Shown here: one piece after another, positions 50,588 through 58,741 of the stretch
Numbering within the stretch: position 1 is the first letter of the stretch
Layout: each line of letters begins with the position of its first letter
Origin: an uncultured Acidimicrobiales bacterium
GTDB lineage: Bacteria; Actinomycetota; Acidimicrobiia; Acidimicrobiales; SZUA-35
DNA: 64,000 bases
Assembly (NCBI GenBank): GCA_938002965.1
Contig: CALKZY010000018.1
Location: 62,001 to 126,000 of the forward strand
Direction: 5' to 3'
Notes under the pieces: model-generated
What the model saw: only the letters and a program-made list of their open reading frames with translations
Told to the model about the DNA's origin: nothing
The model's database searches: none
Translations under genes and position numbers: made by a program

Positions 50588-52593
50588 GGCCGAACCCCTT
50601 CGCCTCTATAACCGTTCACAACTACTTCTATGCGTTCGGCTATTTCTATGAGCTCGACGGCGGCCGAAGCCTTGGATTCTCCTCCGCCAACCACGATGGG
50701 GGCTCGACGCCAGTTCCTTCCGGCCCGCTGGAACACGCCGTCCCGCCAACGGGCGTCGGCCAGCTCCGGCGGTGTCGGTGGATATTCGTCGCAGTCACGG
50801 CCCGTGTTGTTCGGATTCTCGTAGGGATCGAAATACATCACTGGGCGCCAACGGTCGTGCAAGTGGTCGAGCTCCCACTGGTGAGTCGACGGGTTACGGG
50901 AACTGGACTCCAGGTGGACTACCACATTGTCGTTGTCGACCAGCGACCGGTAGCCCGCCATTTGCAATTTGAAACACAGATCAACGTCGTTGAATGCCAG
51001 CGGCAGATCAGTGCAAAATCCACCAACGTCTTCAAACTTGACCCGCTCAACCGCCATGCAGGCAGCGGTCACCGCGCTGCAATTGAGCTGGACCGCCAAC
51101 GAGCCACGGACCCCTGAGTGATCACCGGCGAAACCGGAGTACCGGTGGGCGACGTGGCCCTCGCGGGCCCAAACCCCGGTGTGCTGAAGTCGCCCGTCCT
51201 CGTAGAGAAGTTTGACTCCGACCGCGCCAATCTGGGGGGCGACGGCAAACATCACCATTCGCTCCAGCCAGTCGGGCCGCATGATTTCGGTGTCGTCGTT
51301 GAGGAAGACCAGAATCTCGCCTGTGCTCCGAGCCACTCCTAGATTGCAGGCTTGAGAGTAGTTGAAGGGCCGACTGTCCTGGACCAGCCGATACGGTCGG
51401 CCGGACATCTGGGCGCTGACCGAAGCCATCAGCTCGTCCCCGCTGTTCCGATCAAAAACCACCACGGTCTCAACGTTCGGATAGCTCGTCTTGGCCAGAG
51501 AAACAAGTGCCAGGTCGACGAGCCGCTGGCGGCGGCCGCGGACCACACGCGATGACCCGCCGGTTGGGATGATGATGCTGACCATCGGATGACTTTCCAG
51601 CCGAGGACCAAGCCGGGCCACAATCGACTGTCGACCGTTGACACCGTCAGCCAGTTGCCGCTCCGCTTCCACCGTCGCCGGGAACCTTGTCCGTTCGAGG
51701 TGCCTCTGGACCGCGGTGGCCAGCGAACCGTCGGGTTCAGCCGCCGGTTCAGAGGAATCGCTTGCCGCTGCGACATGGGCCAAGATGGCCGGCACATGGA
51801 CAATGTGCTCCGATTGCTCAACCACTCGAAGTGAGAGGTCGTATCGTGCCGCTCGGCCGCCATCAGGGCGTAGTCCGCCTACCCGTTGCACAACATCGCG
51901 TCGGTACAGGACTGCCTCGCCCAGATAGTCCTGAACCCGCAACCGGTCAGGAGAGAAGGCAGGTTTGAGGAAAGCGTCGGATCGATGACCGTCGACGTGC
52001 ATCACATCCTCATCGCCATAGAGAACGTCGGGCAACGTCAGCAGTATCTCGGTGTGGTTCAGTGTCTCGGTGTGATTCAGTGTCTCTCTGTGATTCAGTG
52101 TCTCGGTTTGGTTCACGGCGTGATTCTCGACGCCCCGACTGTCACCACCCGACCTATTGACTTGTCGAGCGGAGTCGGGTTGACCCTGGCGGTCAAGCTC
52201 GTGTCGAATGATCTGAACCGCATCAGCCGACAGGGCGGTGCCGGCGTCGAGCACCATAGCGTACAGTCCGGTGGCGTTGCTCAAGGCCGCAGTCCACCCT
52301 TCGACCACCGAACCATCGAAGGCCACGGGCACCACGGACAATCGCCCCTGTCCCGTGCTCGCTAGAGGTTTGGCATCGAGGACTTCCGAGGCCGGCGAGC
52401 GAACTCCTGTTGCCATCCCGACCACCAGCTCCCAGTCGTGACAGCTCTGGTTCACCAGCGAGACCACCGTTCGATCCAGCCGCTCGACCTCCTGAGGCGA
52501 CGTCACCGCCGTCACGATGGACAGCATGGGCGGTAGCCACCCAGATTCGGCTGTTGTTGACTTGTTCTTCGATCTAGTCGCCACAGTCAGCAC
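50584..52593 (-). CDS. Two-domain GT2 glycosyltransferase (O-antigen/rhamnan type)
   Basis: A 669-residue protein with two GT-A-like regions. The first (residues about 23-150, LSIVTAVTSPQEVERLDRTVVSLVNQS) is divergent. The second (residues about 340-580) is complete: MVSIIIPTGGSSRVV, the donor DxD in LVFLNDDTEI, and LAFNDVDLCFKLQMAGYR. Such bifunctional GT2 proteins polymerise rhamnose-rich or O-antigen chains. A tandem hexapeptide repeat (residues about 160-183, ETLNHT units) sits between the two. The GTG start is 4 bases after the upstream coiled-coil gene. The Rml genes 5 kb away could supply dTDP-rhamnose. Confidence 0.88.
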   Translation of the reverse strand: MLTVATRSKNKSTTAESGWLPPMLSIVTAVTSPQEVERLDRTVVSLVNQSCHDWELVVGMATGVRSPASEVLDAKPLASTGQGRLSVVPVAFDGSVVEGWTAALSNATGLYAMVLDAGTALSADAVQIIRHELDRQGQPDSARQVNRSGGDSRGVENHAVNQTETLNHRETLNHTETLNHTEILLTLPDVLYGDEDVMHVDGHRSDAFLKPAFSPDRLRVQDYLGEAVLYRRDVVQRVGGLRPDGGRAARYDLSLRVVEQSEHIVHVPAILAHVAAASDSSEPAAEPDGSLATAVQRHLERTRFPATVEAERQLADGVNGRQSIVARLGPRLESHPMVSIIIPTGGSSRVVRGRRQRLVDLALVSLAKTSYPNVETVVVFDRNSGDELMASVSAQMSGRPYRLVQDSRPFNYSQACNLGVARSTGEILVFLNDDTEIMRPDWLERMVMFAVAPQIGAVGVKLLYEDGRLQHTGVWAREGHVAHRYSGFAGDHSGVRGSLAVQLNCSAVTAACMAVERVKFEDVGGFCTDLPLAFNDVDLCFKLQMAGYRSLVDNDNVVVHLESSSRNPSTHQWELDHLHDRWRPVMYFDPYENPNNTGRDCDEYPPTPPELADARWRDGVFQRAGRNWRRAPIVVGGGESKASAAVELIEIAERIEVVVNGYRGEGVRP
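52044..52115 (+). repeat. Four 18-bp in-frame tandem repeats in the GT2 gene
   Basis: Units at 52044-52061, 52062-52079, 52080-52097 and 52098-52115, consensus GTGTCTCGGTGTGATTCA on the plus strand. They encode hexapeptides such as ETLNHT. Slippage would change copy number in frame, altering the linker in a surface-glycan enzyme. Confidence 0.9.
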
Positions 52594-52596
52594 CCG

Positions 52597-52956
52597 TCAG
52601 CGGGGATCTGCCGGCCGACTGGACGTAGCAGCCTTGGCGGAGCGGGCAAGAGTCCCCAACCGACGACGAATCCCGACGTCACCTCGCCCCTTGACCAGCG
52701 AGTGGAGATGCTCGTTCTCAGCTACGTATACGTGTACCTGGTGTTCGAGCTCGGCAACTCGTGCTTTGGCTGCGGCTTGTTCGGCTTGGGCGCCGCGAAG
52801 GGCGTCGACGGCCTCCAGCATGCGCTGGTAGGCCTCGTCTCGCTGCGAAGCAAGATCCAAGTCCGATTCTGAGTCAGAGGACGCGACAACCGGATCGCTC
52901 AATGAGCTTGCGGCTGCTTGCGACCCTGCGGCGGGAGGGTTCGCTCTGTTTTGCAC
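52597..52956 (-). CDS. Small coiled-coil protein leading the GT2/sulfotransferase operon
   Basis: A 119-residue protein without signal peptide or membrane segment. A Ser/Asp-rich N-terminus leads to a helical coiled coil (residues about 35-85, EAVDALRGAQAEQAAAKARVAELEHQVHVYVAENEHLHSLV) and an Arg-rich tail. It may be a scaffold for the adjacent GT2. The GTG start at 52956 (second codon of a slightly longer TTG frame) is chosen because TAGACT lies exactly 7 bases upstream. I know no family name. Confidence 0.7.
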   Translation of the reverse strand: MQNRANPPAAGSQAAASSLSDPVVASSDSESDLDLASQRDEAYQRMLEAVDALRGAQAEQAAAKARVAELEHQVHVYVAENEHLHSLVKGRGDVGIRRRLGTLARSAKAATSSRPADPR

Positions 52957-52963
52957 CAAACAG

Positions 52964-52969
52964 AGTCTA
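52964..52969 (-). promoter_or_regulatory. Putative -10 box TAGACT of the coiled-coil/GT2 operon
   Basis: TAGACT on the minus strand ends 7 bases before the GTG start at 52956, fitting a leaderless transcript that continues through GT2 and the sulfotransferase gene. Confidence 0.45.
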
Positions 52970-53023
52970 GTCGGCGTTGAGACCCGATCAGGATTTCCCC
53001 CGGCTTAGGTGTCAGGGGCTACC

Positions 53024-55231
53024 GTGACTCCCATGATCTCAGACGGCCCTTCAGCATCCGCGGCTCCGGGAGAGTCCCACGGGCAGGAGGCCGACGACAC
53101 CCGTGACAACGACTTGGTCGACCAGTGGGCCAAGAGGGCCTCTGGGGAACTTCGCGGTAGGGAGCTGGCTGATCTAACCACCGCTACACCTGAACAGATT
53201 CCAATCAAGCCTCTGTACACCAGACAAGACCTTGATGGTCTCGAACATCTCGACTCCATGCCCGGCTTCGATCCGTACCTACGTGGGCCGCGGGCCACCA
53301 TGTATGCCAATCGACCTTGGACCATTCGTCAATACGCTGGCTTCTCGACTGCCGAGGAATCCAATGCCTTCTACCGTCGAAACCTAGCTGCCGGCCAGAT
53401 GGGTTTGTCGGTGGCTTTTGACCTCGCCACCCATCGTGGCTACGACTCCGACCACGAACGAGTGGTCGGTGATGTCGGTAAGGCCGGTGTTGCCATCGAC
53501 TCGGCCGAAGACATGAAGATCCTCTTCGACGGCATCCCACTCGATCAAATGTCGGTTTCGATGACAATGAACGGTGCCGTGCTGCCGATCATGGCGTGCT
53601 ACATCGTGGCCGGGGAAGAACAGGGCGTCGAGACCGCCAAGCTGTCGGGAACCATTCAGAACGACATTCTCAAAGAGTTCATGGTCCGCAACACCTACAT
53701 CTATCCGCCTGAGCCCAGCATGCGGATCGTGGCTGACATTATCGCCTACACCGCTACGAACATGCCGCGGTTCAACTCAGTGTCGATCTCCGGCTATCAC
53801 ATGTTGGAGGCAGGCGCTCCAGCCGACCTCGAACTTGGATACACGCTGGCCGACGGAGTCGACTACGTCCGCTCCGCCTTGGAAGCCGGGTTAGACGTCG
53901 ATCAGTTCGCCGGTCGACTGAGTTTCTTCTTTGGTATCGGGATGGATCTGTTCATGGAGGTGGCCAAGCTCCGGGCGGCCAGGCTCCTGTGGGCCGAGCT
54001 TATGGCTCAATTCGAACCGACAAACCCGCGTTCGTCCATGCTGCGGACACACTGCCAAACGTCCGGCGTGTCGTTGACCGAACAGGACCCTTACAACAAT
54101 GTCGTCCGAACCACGCTGGAAGCGCTGTCGGCGGTTTTGGGAGGAACCCAAAGCCTCCACACCAACGCCTTCGACGAGGCCTTGGGCCTACCAACCGACA
54201 CCAGTGCCCGGATCGCCCGCAATACTCAGCTTATTCTGGCTGAGGAGTCAGGCGTAACCAGGACGGTCGATCCACTTGCTGGCTCGTACTACGTGGAGGC
54301 CCTGACCGCAGACCTAGCTGACCGGGCCAGGGCCGTGATCGCCGAGGTCGAAGAGCTCGGCGGGATGACCTCGGCGATCGCCCAAGGCCTTCCGAAGTTA
54401 AGGATCGAAGAGGCGGCCGCCAGAAAACAAGCTCGGATTGATCAGGGGCACGACGTCATCGTCGGTGTAAATAAATACCAGACCGACGTCGATGAATCGG
54501 TCGATGTTCTCGACGTCGACAACACTGCAGTACGGGAAAGCCAGATCGCCAGGTTGACCGCCGTTCGCCAAAGCCGCGACAGCGCAGCCGTATCTGCGGC
54601 CTTGGCCAAGCTGACCGAGGCCGCTCAAGGCGATGCCAATCTCCTCGACGCTTGCGTCGAGGCCGCCAGGCTGCGGGCCACAGTGGGAGAAATGTCGCTG
54701 GCTATGGAAGAGGCCTTCGGACGTCACCGGGCCCAGACCCGAACTGTAAGCGGTGTCTACGCTTCGGCCTACGGAGACTCTGAGGAGTTCGCCGAACTGT
54801 CGGCCTCCGTGGCCGCCTTCGCATCAGACCACGGCCGTCGGCCTCGCCTGTTGGTGACAAAGCTCGGTCAGGACGGACATGACCGAGGAGCCAAAGTCAT
54901 TGCCACAGCCTTCGCCGACCTTGGCTTCGATGTTGACGTCGGACCGCTGTTTCAGACTCCGGCCGAGGCGGCGCGCGATGCCATCGACAACGATGTTCAC
55001 GTCGTCGGAATCTCATCACAGGCGGCCGGACACAAGACACTGGTACCGGAACTGATCGACGAGCTACGTCGTCAAGGAGCGAACGACATCATCGTCGTCT
55101 GCGGAGGGGTTATCCCCCCGAAGGACTACCCGTTCCTGACCGACGCCGGGGTTTCCGACATATTCGGTCCAGGCACAAATATCACCGAGGCCGCGGGCCG
55201 AGTTCTCAATCTGATCCGCAAGGCATCCTGA
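53024..55231 (+). CDS. mutB: Methylmalonyl-CoA mutase, large (catalytic) subunit
   Basis: About 735 residues. The adenosylcobalamin-dependent mutase interconverts methylmalonyl-CoA and succinyl-CoA. The TIM-barrel half has [56 protein letters not shown] and [12 protein letters not shown] (His near the substrate). The C-terminal B12 domain has the cobalt-ligand motif [13 protein letters not shown] (DxHxxG). The usual small-subunit gene (mutA) is not adjacent. A GTG at 53024 with AGGGG 5 bases upstream is favoured. Starts at 53009 and 53033 differ by a few residues. meaB follows in the same operon. Confidence 0.95.
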   Translation: MTPMISDGPSASAAPGESHGQEADDTRDNDLVDQWAKRASGELRGRELADLTTATPEQIPIKPLYTRQDLDGLEHLDSMPGFDPYLRGPRATMYANRPWTIRQYAGFSTAEESNAFYRRNLAAGQMGLSVAFDLATHRGYDSDHERVVGDVGKAGVAIDSAEDMKILFDGIPLDQMSVSMTMNGAVLPIMACYIVAGEEQGVETAKLSGTIQNDILKEFMVRNTYIYPPEPSMRIVADIIAYTATNMPRFNSVSISGYHMLEAGAPADLELGYTLADGVDYVRSALEAGLDVDQFAGRLSFFFGIGMDLFMEVAKLRAARLLWAELMAQFEPTNPRSSMLRTHCQTSGVSLTEQDPYNNVVRTTLEALSAVLGGTQSLHTNAFDEALGLPTDTSARIARNTQLILAEESGVTRTVDPLAGSYYVEALTADLADRARAVIAEVEELGGMTSAIAQGLPKLRIEEAAARKQARIDQGHDVIVGVNKYQTDVDESVDVLDVDNTAVRESQIARLTAVRQSRDSAAVSAALAKLTEAAQGDANLLDACVEAARLRATVGEMSLAMEEAFGRHRAQTRTVSGVYASAYGDSEEFAELSASVAAFASDHGRRPRLLVTKLGQDGHDRGAKVIATAFADLGFDVDVGPLFQTPAEAARDAIDNDVHVVGISSQAAGHKTLVPELIDELRRQGANDIIVVCGGVIPPKDYPFLTDAGVSDIFGPGTNITEAAGRVLNLIRKAS

Positions 55232-55240
55232 ACGACAGTC

Positions 55241-56197
55241 ATGATCGACGATCTGCTAGCCGGCGACCGGCGGGCATTGGCCCGCACCATCACTACGTTG
55301 GAATCGACCAACCCTGACGATCGACTCCGGGCGGAAGAAATTCTCGAGGCCATCCTGCCTCACACCGGAAGCGCTGTTCGCGTCGGCATAACAGGAACTC
55401 CGGGAGTGGGCAAGAGCACGTTCATCAACAACCTGGGCGTTCGGCTCATCGATCGGGACCAACGACTGGCGGTGTTGACTATCGACCCATCCAGCCGGTC
55501 GACCGGCGGTTCCATTCTTGGCGACAAAACCAGAATGGCCGACCTCGCTGCATCGGCCAACGCCTACGTCCGCCCCTCACCATCTGGTGGGATTGCCGGT
55601 GGGATTGCCTTGCGTACCCACGAGGCCGTCATGGCCTGCGAGGCGGCAGGATTCGACGTTGTTCTGGTCGAGACCGTTGGAGTCGGCCAGTCGGAGACGG
55701 CGGTGGAGAACGTATCCGACGTTTTCCTACTCCTGGTCGGACCGGGAGGCGGGGACGACCTTCAAGGCATCAAGCGAGGCATCATGGAAATGGCCGACGT
55801 GGTGGCCGTGAACAAGGCCGATGGTGACCAGCACACATTGGCGCTGCAGACTGCCAGCGAATACCAAAACGCGCTGTCGTTGGTCCGTCCGAAGAGCGGA
55901 CAGGGACCGGCCCCTGTCCTCGCCTGCTCCTCACTGGCCGGTTCGGGAATCGATGAAGTCTGGGAGGCGGTGACAGAGCTACATTCGATGTTGTCGACCA
56001 CAGGAATGCTGGCAGCCAAGCGCCGAGGTCAGACACTTAGCCACTTCGGATCGGAAGTGCAGCGGCTGTTGCTGGCCACTGCTCGACGAAGTGAACCGTT
56101 CCGAGATCTTCACGACACGTTGTCAACAGAGGTTGCCGAAGGGCGACGGTCGGTTGCCGCCGCAGCCCGACACCTCTTGGGTGCTCACAGCGGTTAG
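55241..56197 (+). CDS. meaB: GTPase chaperone MeaB of methylmalonyl-CoA mutase
   Basis: A 318-residue G3E-family GTPase that protects the mutase and gates cofactor delivery. It has the P-loop GITGTPGVGKSTFINNLG, LAVLTIDPSSRSTGGSILGDKTRM, the G-motif VLVETVGVGQSE and VVAVNKADGD. It starts 9 bases after the mutase stop, the standard mutB-meaB pairing, so both should be co-expressed. There is a stem-loop between its stop and the convergent rmlA. Confidence 0.96.
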   Translation: MIDDLLAGDRRALARTITTLESTNPDDRLRAEEILEAILPHTGSAVRVGITGTPGVGKSTFINNLGVRLIDRDQRLAVLTIDPSSRSTGGSILGDKTRMADLAASANAYVRPSPSGGIAGGIALRTHEAVMACEAAGFDVVLVETVGVGQSETAVENVSDVFLLLVGPGGGDDLQGIKRGIMEMADVVAVNKADGDQHTLALQTASEYQNALSLVRPKSGQGPAPVLACSSLAGSGIDEVWEAVTELHSMLSTTGMLAAKRRGQTLSHFGSEVQRLLLATARRSEPFRDLHDTLSTEVAEGRRSVAAAARHLLGAHSG

Positions 56198-56200
56198 GCG

Positions 56201-56225
56201 GAAGCCGATCTTTTCGACTGGCTTC
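56201..56225. terminator. Stem-loop between convergent meaB and rmlA
   Basis: GAAGCC (56201-56206) pairs with GGCTTC (56220-56225) across a 13-base loop that contains TTTT. It lies in the 30-base gap between two convergent operons, so it could terminate in both directions. The stem is short, so this is tentative. Confidence 0.35.
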
Positions 56226-56227
56226 GG

Positions 56228-57091
56228 CTACGAAACCAGATTGACGAGGAAGTCGCCGTAACCGCTTTTGAGTAACGGTTGAGCCAGTGCCACGAGCTGA
56301 TCGTCGGAGATCCAGCCCATCCGCCACGCCGTCTCTTCGACGCAACCAATCTTCGTGCTCTGACGTTGTTCCAACACTCGCACGAACTCCGATGCCGCCA
56401 CCATCGAATCAAACGTTCCGGTGTCGAGCCATGCCATTCCCCGGCCGAACTTTGAAACGTTTAGCTCTCCATGATCGAGGTAGATCTGATTAATGGCTGT
56501 GATCTCCAGCTCGCCCCTGGCTGAAGGTCGAAGGGATTCGGCGTAGGAGACGACTCGATGGTCGTAGGCGTACAGGCCTGTTACCGCCCAGTTGGATCCA
56601 GGTTGGTCAGGCTTCTCGACAATGGAGGTGGCCGTTCCCTGCTCGTCAAAGGTGACCACACCGTATCGTTCCGGATCGTGTACTTCTTGGGCGAACACGG
56701 TTGCCCCGGTTGCACCGACAAACGTCTTTTGCAGAAGGTCGGACAAACCCCATCCGTGGAAGAGATTGTCCCCGAGAATCAGTGTGCACCCCTCGCCGTC
56801 GAGGAACTCTCGGGCAATGAGGAACGATTCGGCGATTCCAGTCGGTGCGGGCTGCACGGCGTAGTCGAGAGCCATTCCCCATTGCGTTCCATCGCCCAAG
56901 AGCCTGTAGAAGGCGTCGGCATCCTCAGGGGCGGTTATGACCATCACCTCTCGAATTCCGCCCTGCATCAACGTCGCCAGCGGGTAATAGATCATTGGTT
57001 TGTCGTACACCGGAAGCAACTGCTTGCTCACACCGATGGTCAACGGATGCAAACGCGAGCCGGTGCCCCCGGCGAGAATGATGCCCTTCAC
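56228..57091 (-). CDS. rmlA: Glucose-1-phosphate thymidylyltransferase RmlA
   Basis: A 287-residue nucleotidyltransferase that makes dTDP-glucose. It has MKGIILAGGTGSRLHPLTIGVSKQLLPVYDKPMIYYPL (signature GGTGSRL, SKQLLPVYDKPMIYY), LGDNLFHGWGL, and FGRGMAWLDTGTFDSM. The C-terminus is full length. It is last in a run rmlB-rmlC-rmlA, separated from rmlC by 55 bases. Confidence 0.95.
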   Translation of the reverse strand: MKGIILAGGTGSRLHPLTIGVSKQLLPVYDKPMIYYPLATLMQGGIREVMVITAPEDADAFYRLLGDGTQWGMALDYAVQPAPTGIAESFLIAREFLDGEGCTLILGDNLFHGWGLSDLLQKTFVGATGATVFAQEVHDPERYGVVTFDEQGTATSIVEKPDQPGSNWAVTGLYAYDHRVVSYAESLRPSARGELEITAINQIYLDHGELNVSKFGRGMAWLDTGTFDSMVAASEFVRVLEQRQSTKIGCVEETAWRMGWISDDQLVALAQPLLKSGYGDFLVNLVS

Positions 57092-57146
57092 AGACTTGAG
57101 ACGGGCGGAGAGGTAAAGCTGTCGGTCACTGCGGCGGTGTCGCTTC

Positions 57147-57707
57147 CTAAAAGAGTTCGGTTACGGCGATATCGGCCAGGAGCGGAGCGTCGCCATCTCG
57201 GTCCGACAACGTGGCTCCAGCCCTCAACACGGGCCATTGGATGGAGAATGTCGGTTCCAGCCAGTTGATAGTTCGCTCCCAAGTGGGGTCGTAGTACGCG
57301 TCCACCTTGTAGCTGACAACGGTCTTAGGTTCCAGCGTGCAGAAGCCGTGGGCGAAACCTGGCGGGATCCAAAACTGCAGTCCGTTGTGAGCGGACAGCT
57401 CGACCGCAGCATGTTGCCCGAACGTCGGCGACGTCCGGCGGATGTCAACGGCCACATCAAGAATTGACCCCGCCGTCACTCTTACAAGCTTCGCTTGTGC
57501 TGAGGGCGACAACTGGTAGTGCAGGCCTCGAACCGTTCCCGCTGTTATCGACATGGACTCGTTGTCTTGGACGAAGGTCTTGGCCCAGCCGGTGGCTTGA
57601 CCGAAGCTCTCCGCGTTGAAGGCTTCTTGGAAGTAGCCACGGCCGTCGCGGAAGATTCGCGGCTCAAACAGACGGAGACCGTCCAACGAAAGCTCAGTGG
57701 TGATCAT
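57147..57707 (-). CDS. rmlC: dTDP-4-dehydrorhamnose 3,5-epimerase RmlC
   Basis: A 186-residue cupin epimerase acting on dTDP-4-keto-6-deoxyglucose. It has FRDGRGYFQEAFNAESF, the catalytic His in VRGLHYQL, PPGFAHGFCTLE and YYDPTWERTINW with the catalytic Asp/Tyr region. The ATG at 57707 is chosen over the longer frame because the family starts here, it has an AGGGGGTGGGG ribosome site, and its ATGA overlaps the rmlB stop. Confidence 0.94.
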   Translation of the reverse strand: MITTELSLDGLRLFEPRIFRDGRGYFQEAFNAESFGQATGWAKTFVQDNESMSITAGTVRGLHYQLSPSAQAKLVRVTAGSILDVAVDIRRTSPTFGQHAAVELSAHNGLQFWIPPGFAHGFCTLEPKTVVSYKVDAYYDPTWERTINWLEPTFSIQWPVLRAGATLSDRDGDAPLLADIAVTELF

Positions 57708-58741
57708 GTCCCCACCCCCTGAAGCCCTTGTCGCAACCCGGCACCGGACTTCCTCAACAAAGGTTGCCACCACCAACCGTTGGCGATGTACCAGTCGACC
57801 GTTTGGGCCAAGCCATCGTCGAAGTTGTATCTCGGTTTCCAGCCAAGCTCACTACGGATTCTGGAGTCGTCGATGGCGTAGCGAAGATCGTGGCCCGGCC
57901 GATCGATCACGAACTCGATGAGCTGGTGTCGGTCCATGGAGTCTGGTGCCCTGTTATTGATCAGGTCACAGACCCGGCCCACCACCTCGAGATTGGACAG
58001 TTCGTTGCCTCCACCAACGGTGTAGGTTTGGCCGACCGCTGCCCCATCGAGAACTCGAAGCAGCGCCCGTGCATGATCGGACACGTGCAGCCAGTCACGC
58101 ACGTTGCTGCCATCGCCATAGATCGGGAGGGCCTCCCCTCGCCAAGCCTTTACGATCATGACCGGAATCATCTTCTCCGGGAATTGGAACGGCCCGAAGT
58201 TGTTTGAGCAATTGGTTACGACACAAGGAAGGTCATAGGTCTCAGCCCACGCTCGGACCAGATGATCGGCCGATGCCTTGCTGGCAGAGTACGGCGATCG
58301 CGGCGAGTACGGCGTCGTCTCATCAAACCGGGAGCTGTCTAGCGGAAGCGAACCGAACACCTCATCGGTCGAGACATGGAGCAGGCGCTCCAGCGATGGA
58401 AGCGACCGGCATGCCTCCAGAAGATTGAACGTCCCCACGATGTTGGATTCCAGGAACGGTCGGGGGCTGTCGATGGACCGATCGACGTGGCTCTCCGCTG
58501 CCAGGTGCACTACCGCATCGGGCTTCTCGGCCCGAACAATACGGTCGACAACCTCAGCATCGGCAAGATCGCATCGGTAGAAGTGATAGCGGCTTGACTT
58601 CTGGGCTTCGATCAATGATCCCTCGGTAGAGGCGTAGCCGATCTTGTCAAGATTGATTACTTCGTGATCGGTTTCGGTCAGTAGAAGACGGACAAGGGCT
58701 GATCCGATGAAACCCAGACCTCCGGTTACAAGAACTTTCAC
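57704..58741 (-). CDS. rmlB: dTDP-glucose 4,6-dehydratase RmlB
   Basis: A 345-residue short-chain dehydratase of the RmlB group. The N-terminal NAD motif is VLVTGGLGFIGSALV, followed by VVHLAAESHVDRSI, STDEVFGSL (catalytic Asp-Glu) and YSASKASADHLVRAW (Tyr-x3-Lys). GTG at 58741 is chosen because it forms a GTGA overlap with the preceding glycosyltransferase stop and has GAGGGG 6 bases upstream. A TTG two codons earlier is the alternative. No rmlD is seen in the window, so the final reductase must be elsewhere or the product is another 6-deoxysugar. Confidence 0.95.
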   Translation of the reverse strand: MKVLVTGGLGFIGSALVRLLLTETDHEVINLDKIGYASTEGSLIEAQKSSRYHFYRCDLADAEVVDRIVRAEKPDAVVHLAAESHVDRSIDSPRPFLESNIVGTFNLLEACRSLPSLERLLHVSTDEVFGSLPLDSSRFDETTPYSPRSPYSASKASADHLVRAWAETYDLPCVVTNCSNNFGPFQFPEKMIPVMIVKAWRGEALPIYGDGSNVRDWLHVSDHARALLRVLDGAAVGQTYTVGGGNELSNLEVVGRVCDLINNRAPDSMDRHQLIEFVIDRPGHDLRYAIDDSRIRSELGWKPRYNFDDGLAQTVDWYIANGWWWQPLLRKSGAGLRQGLQGVGT

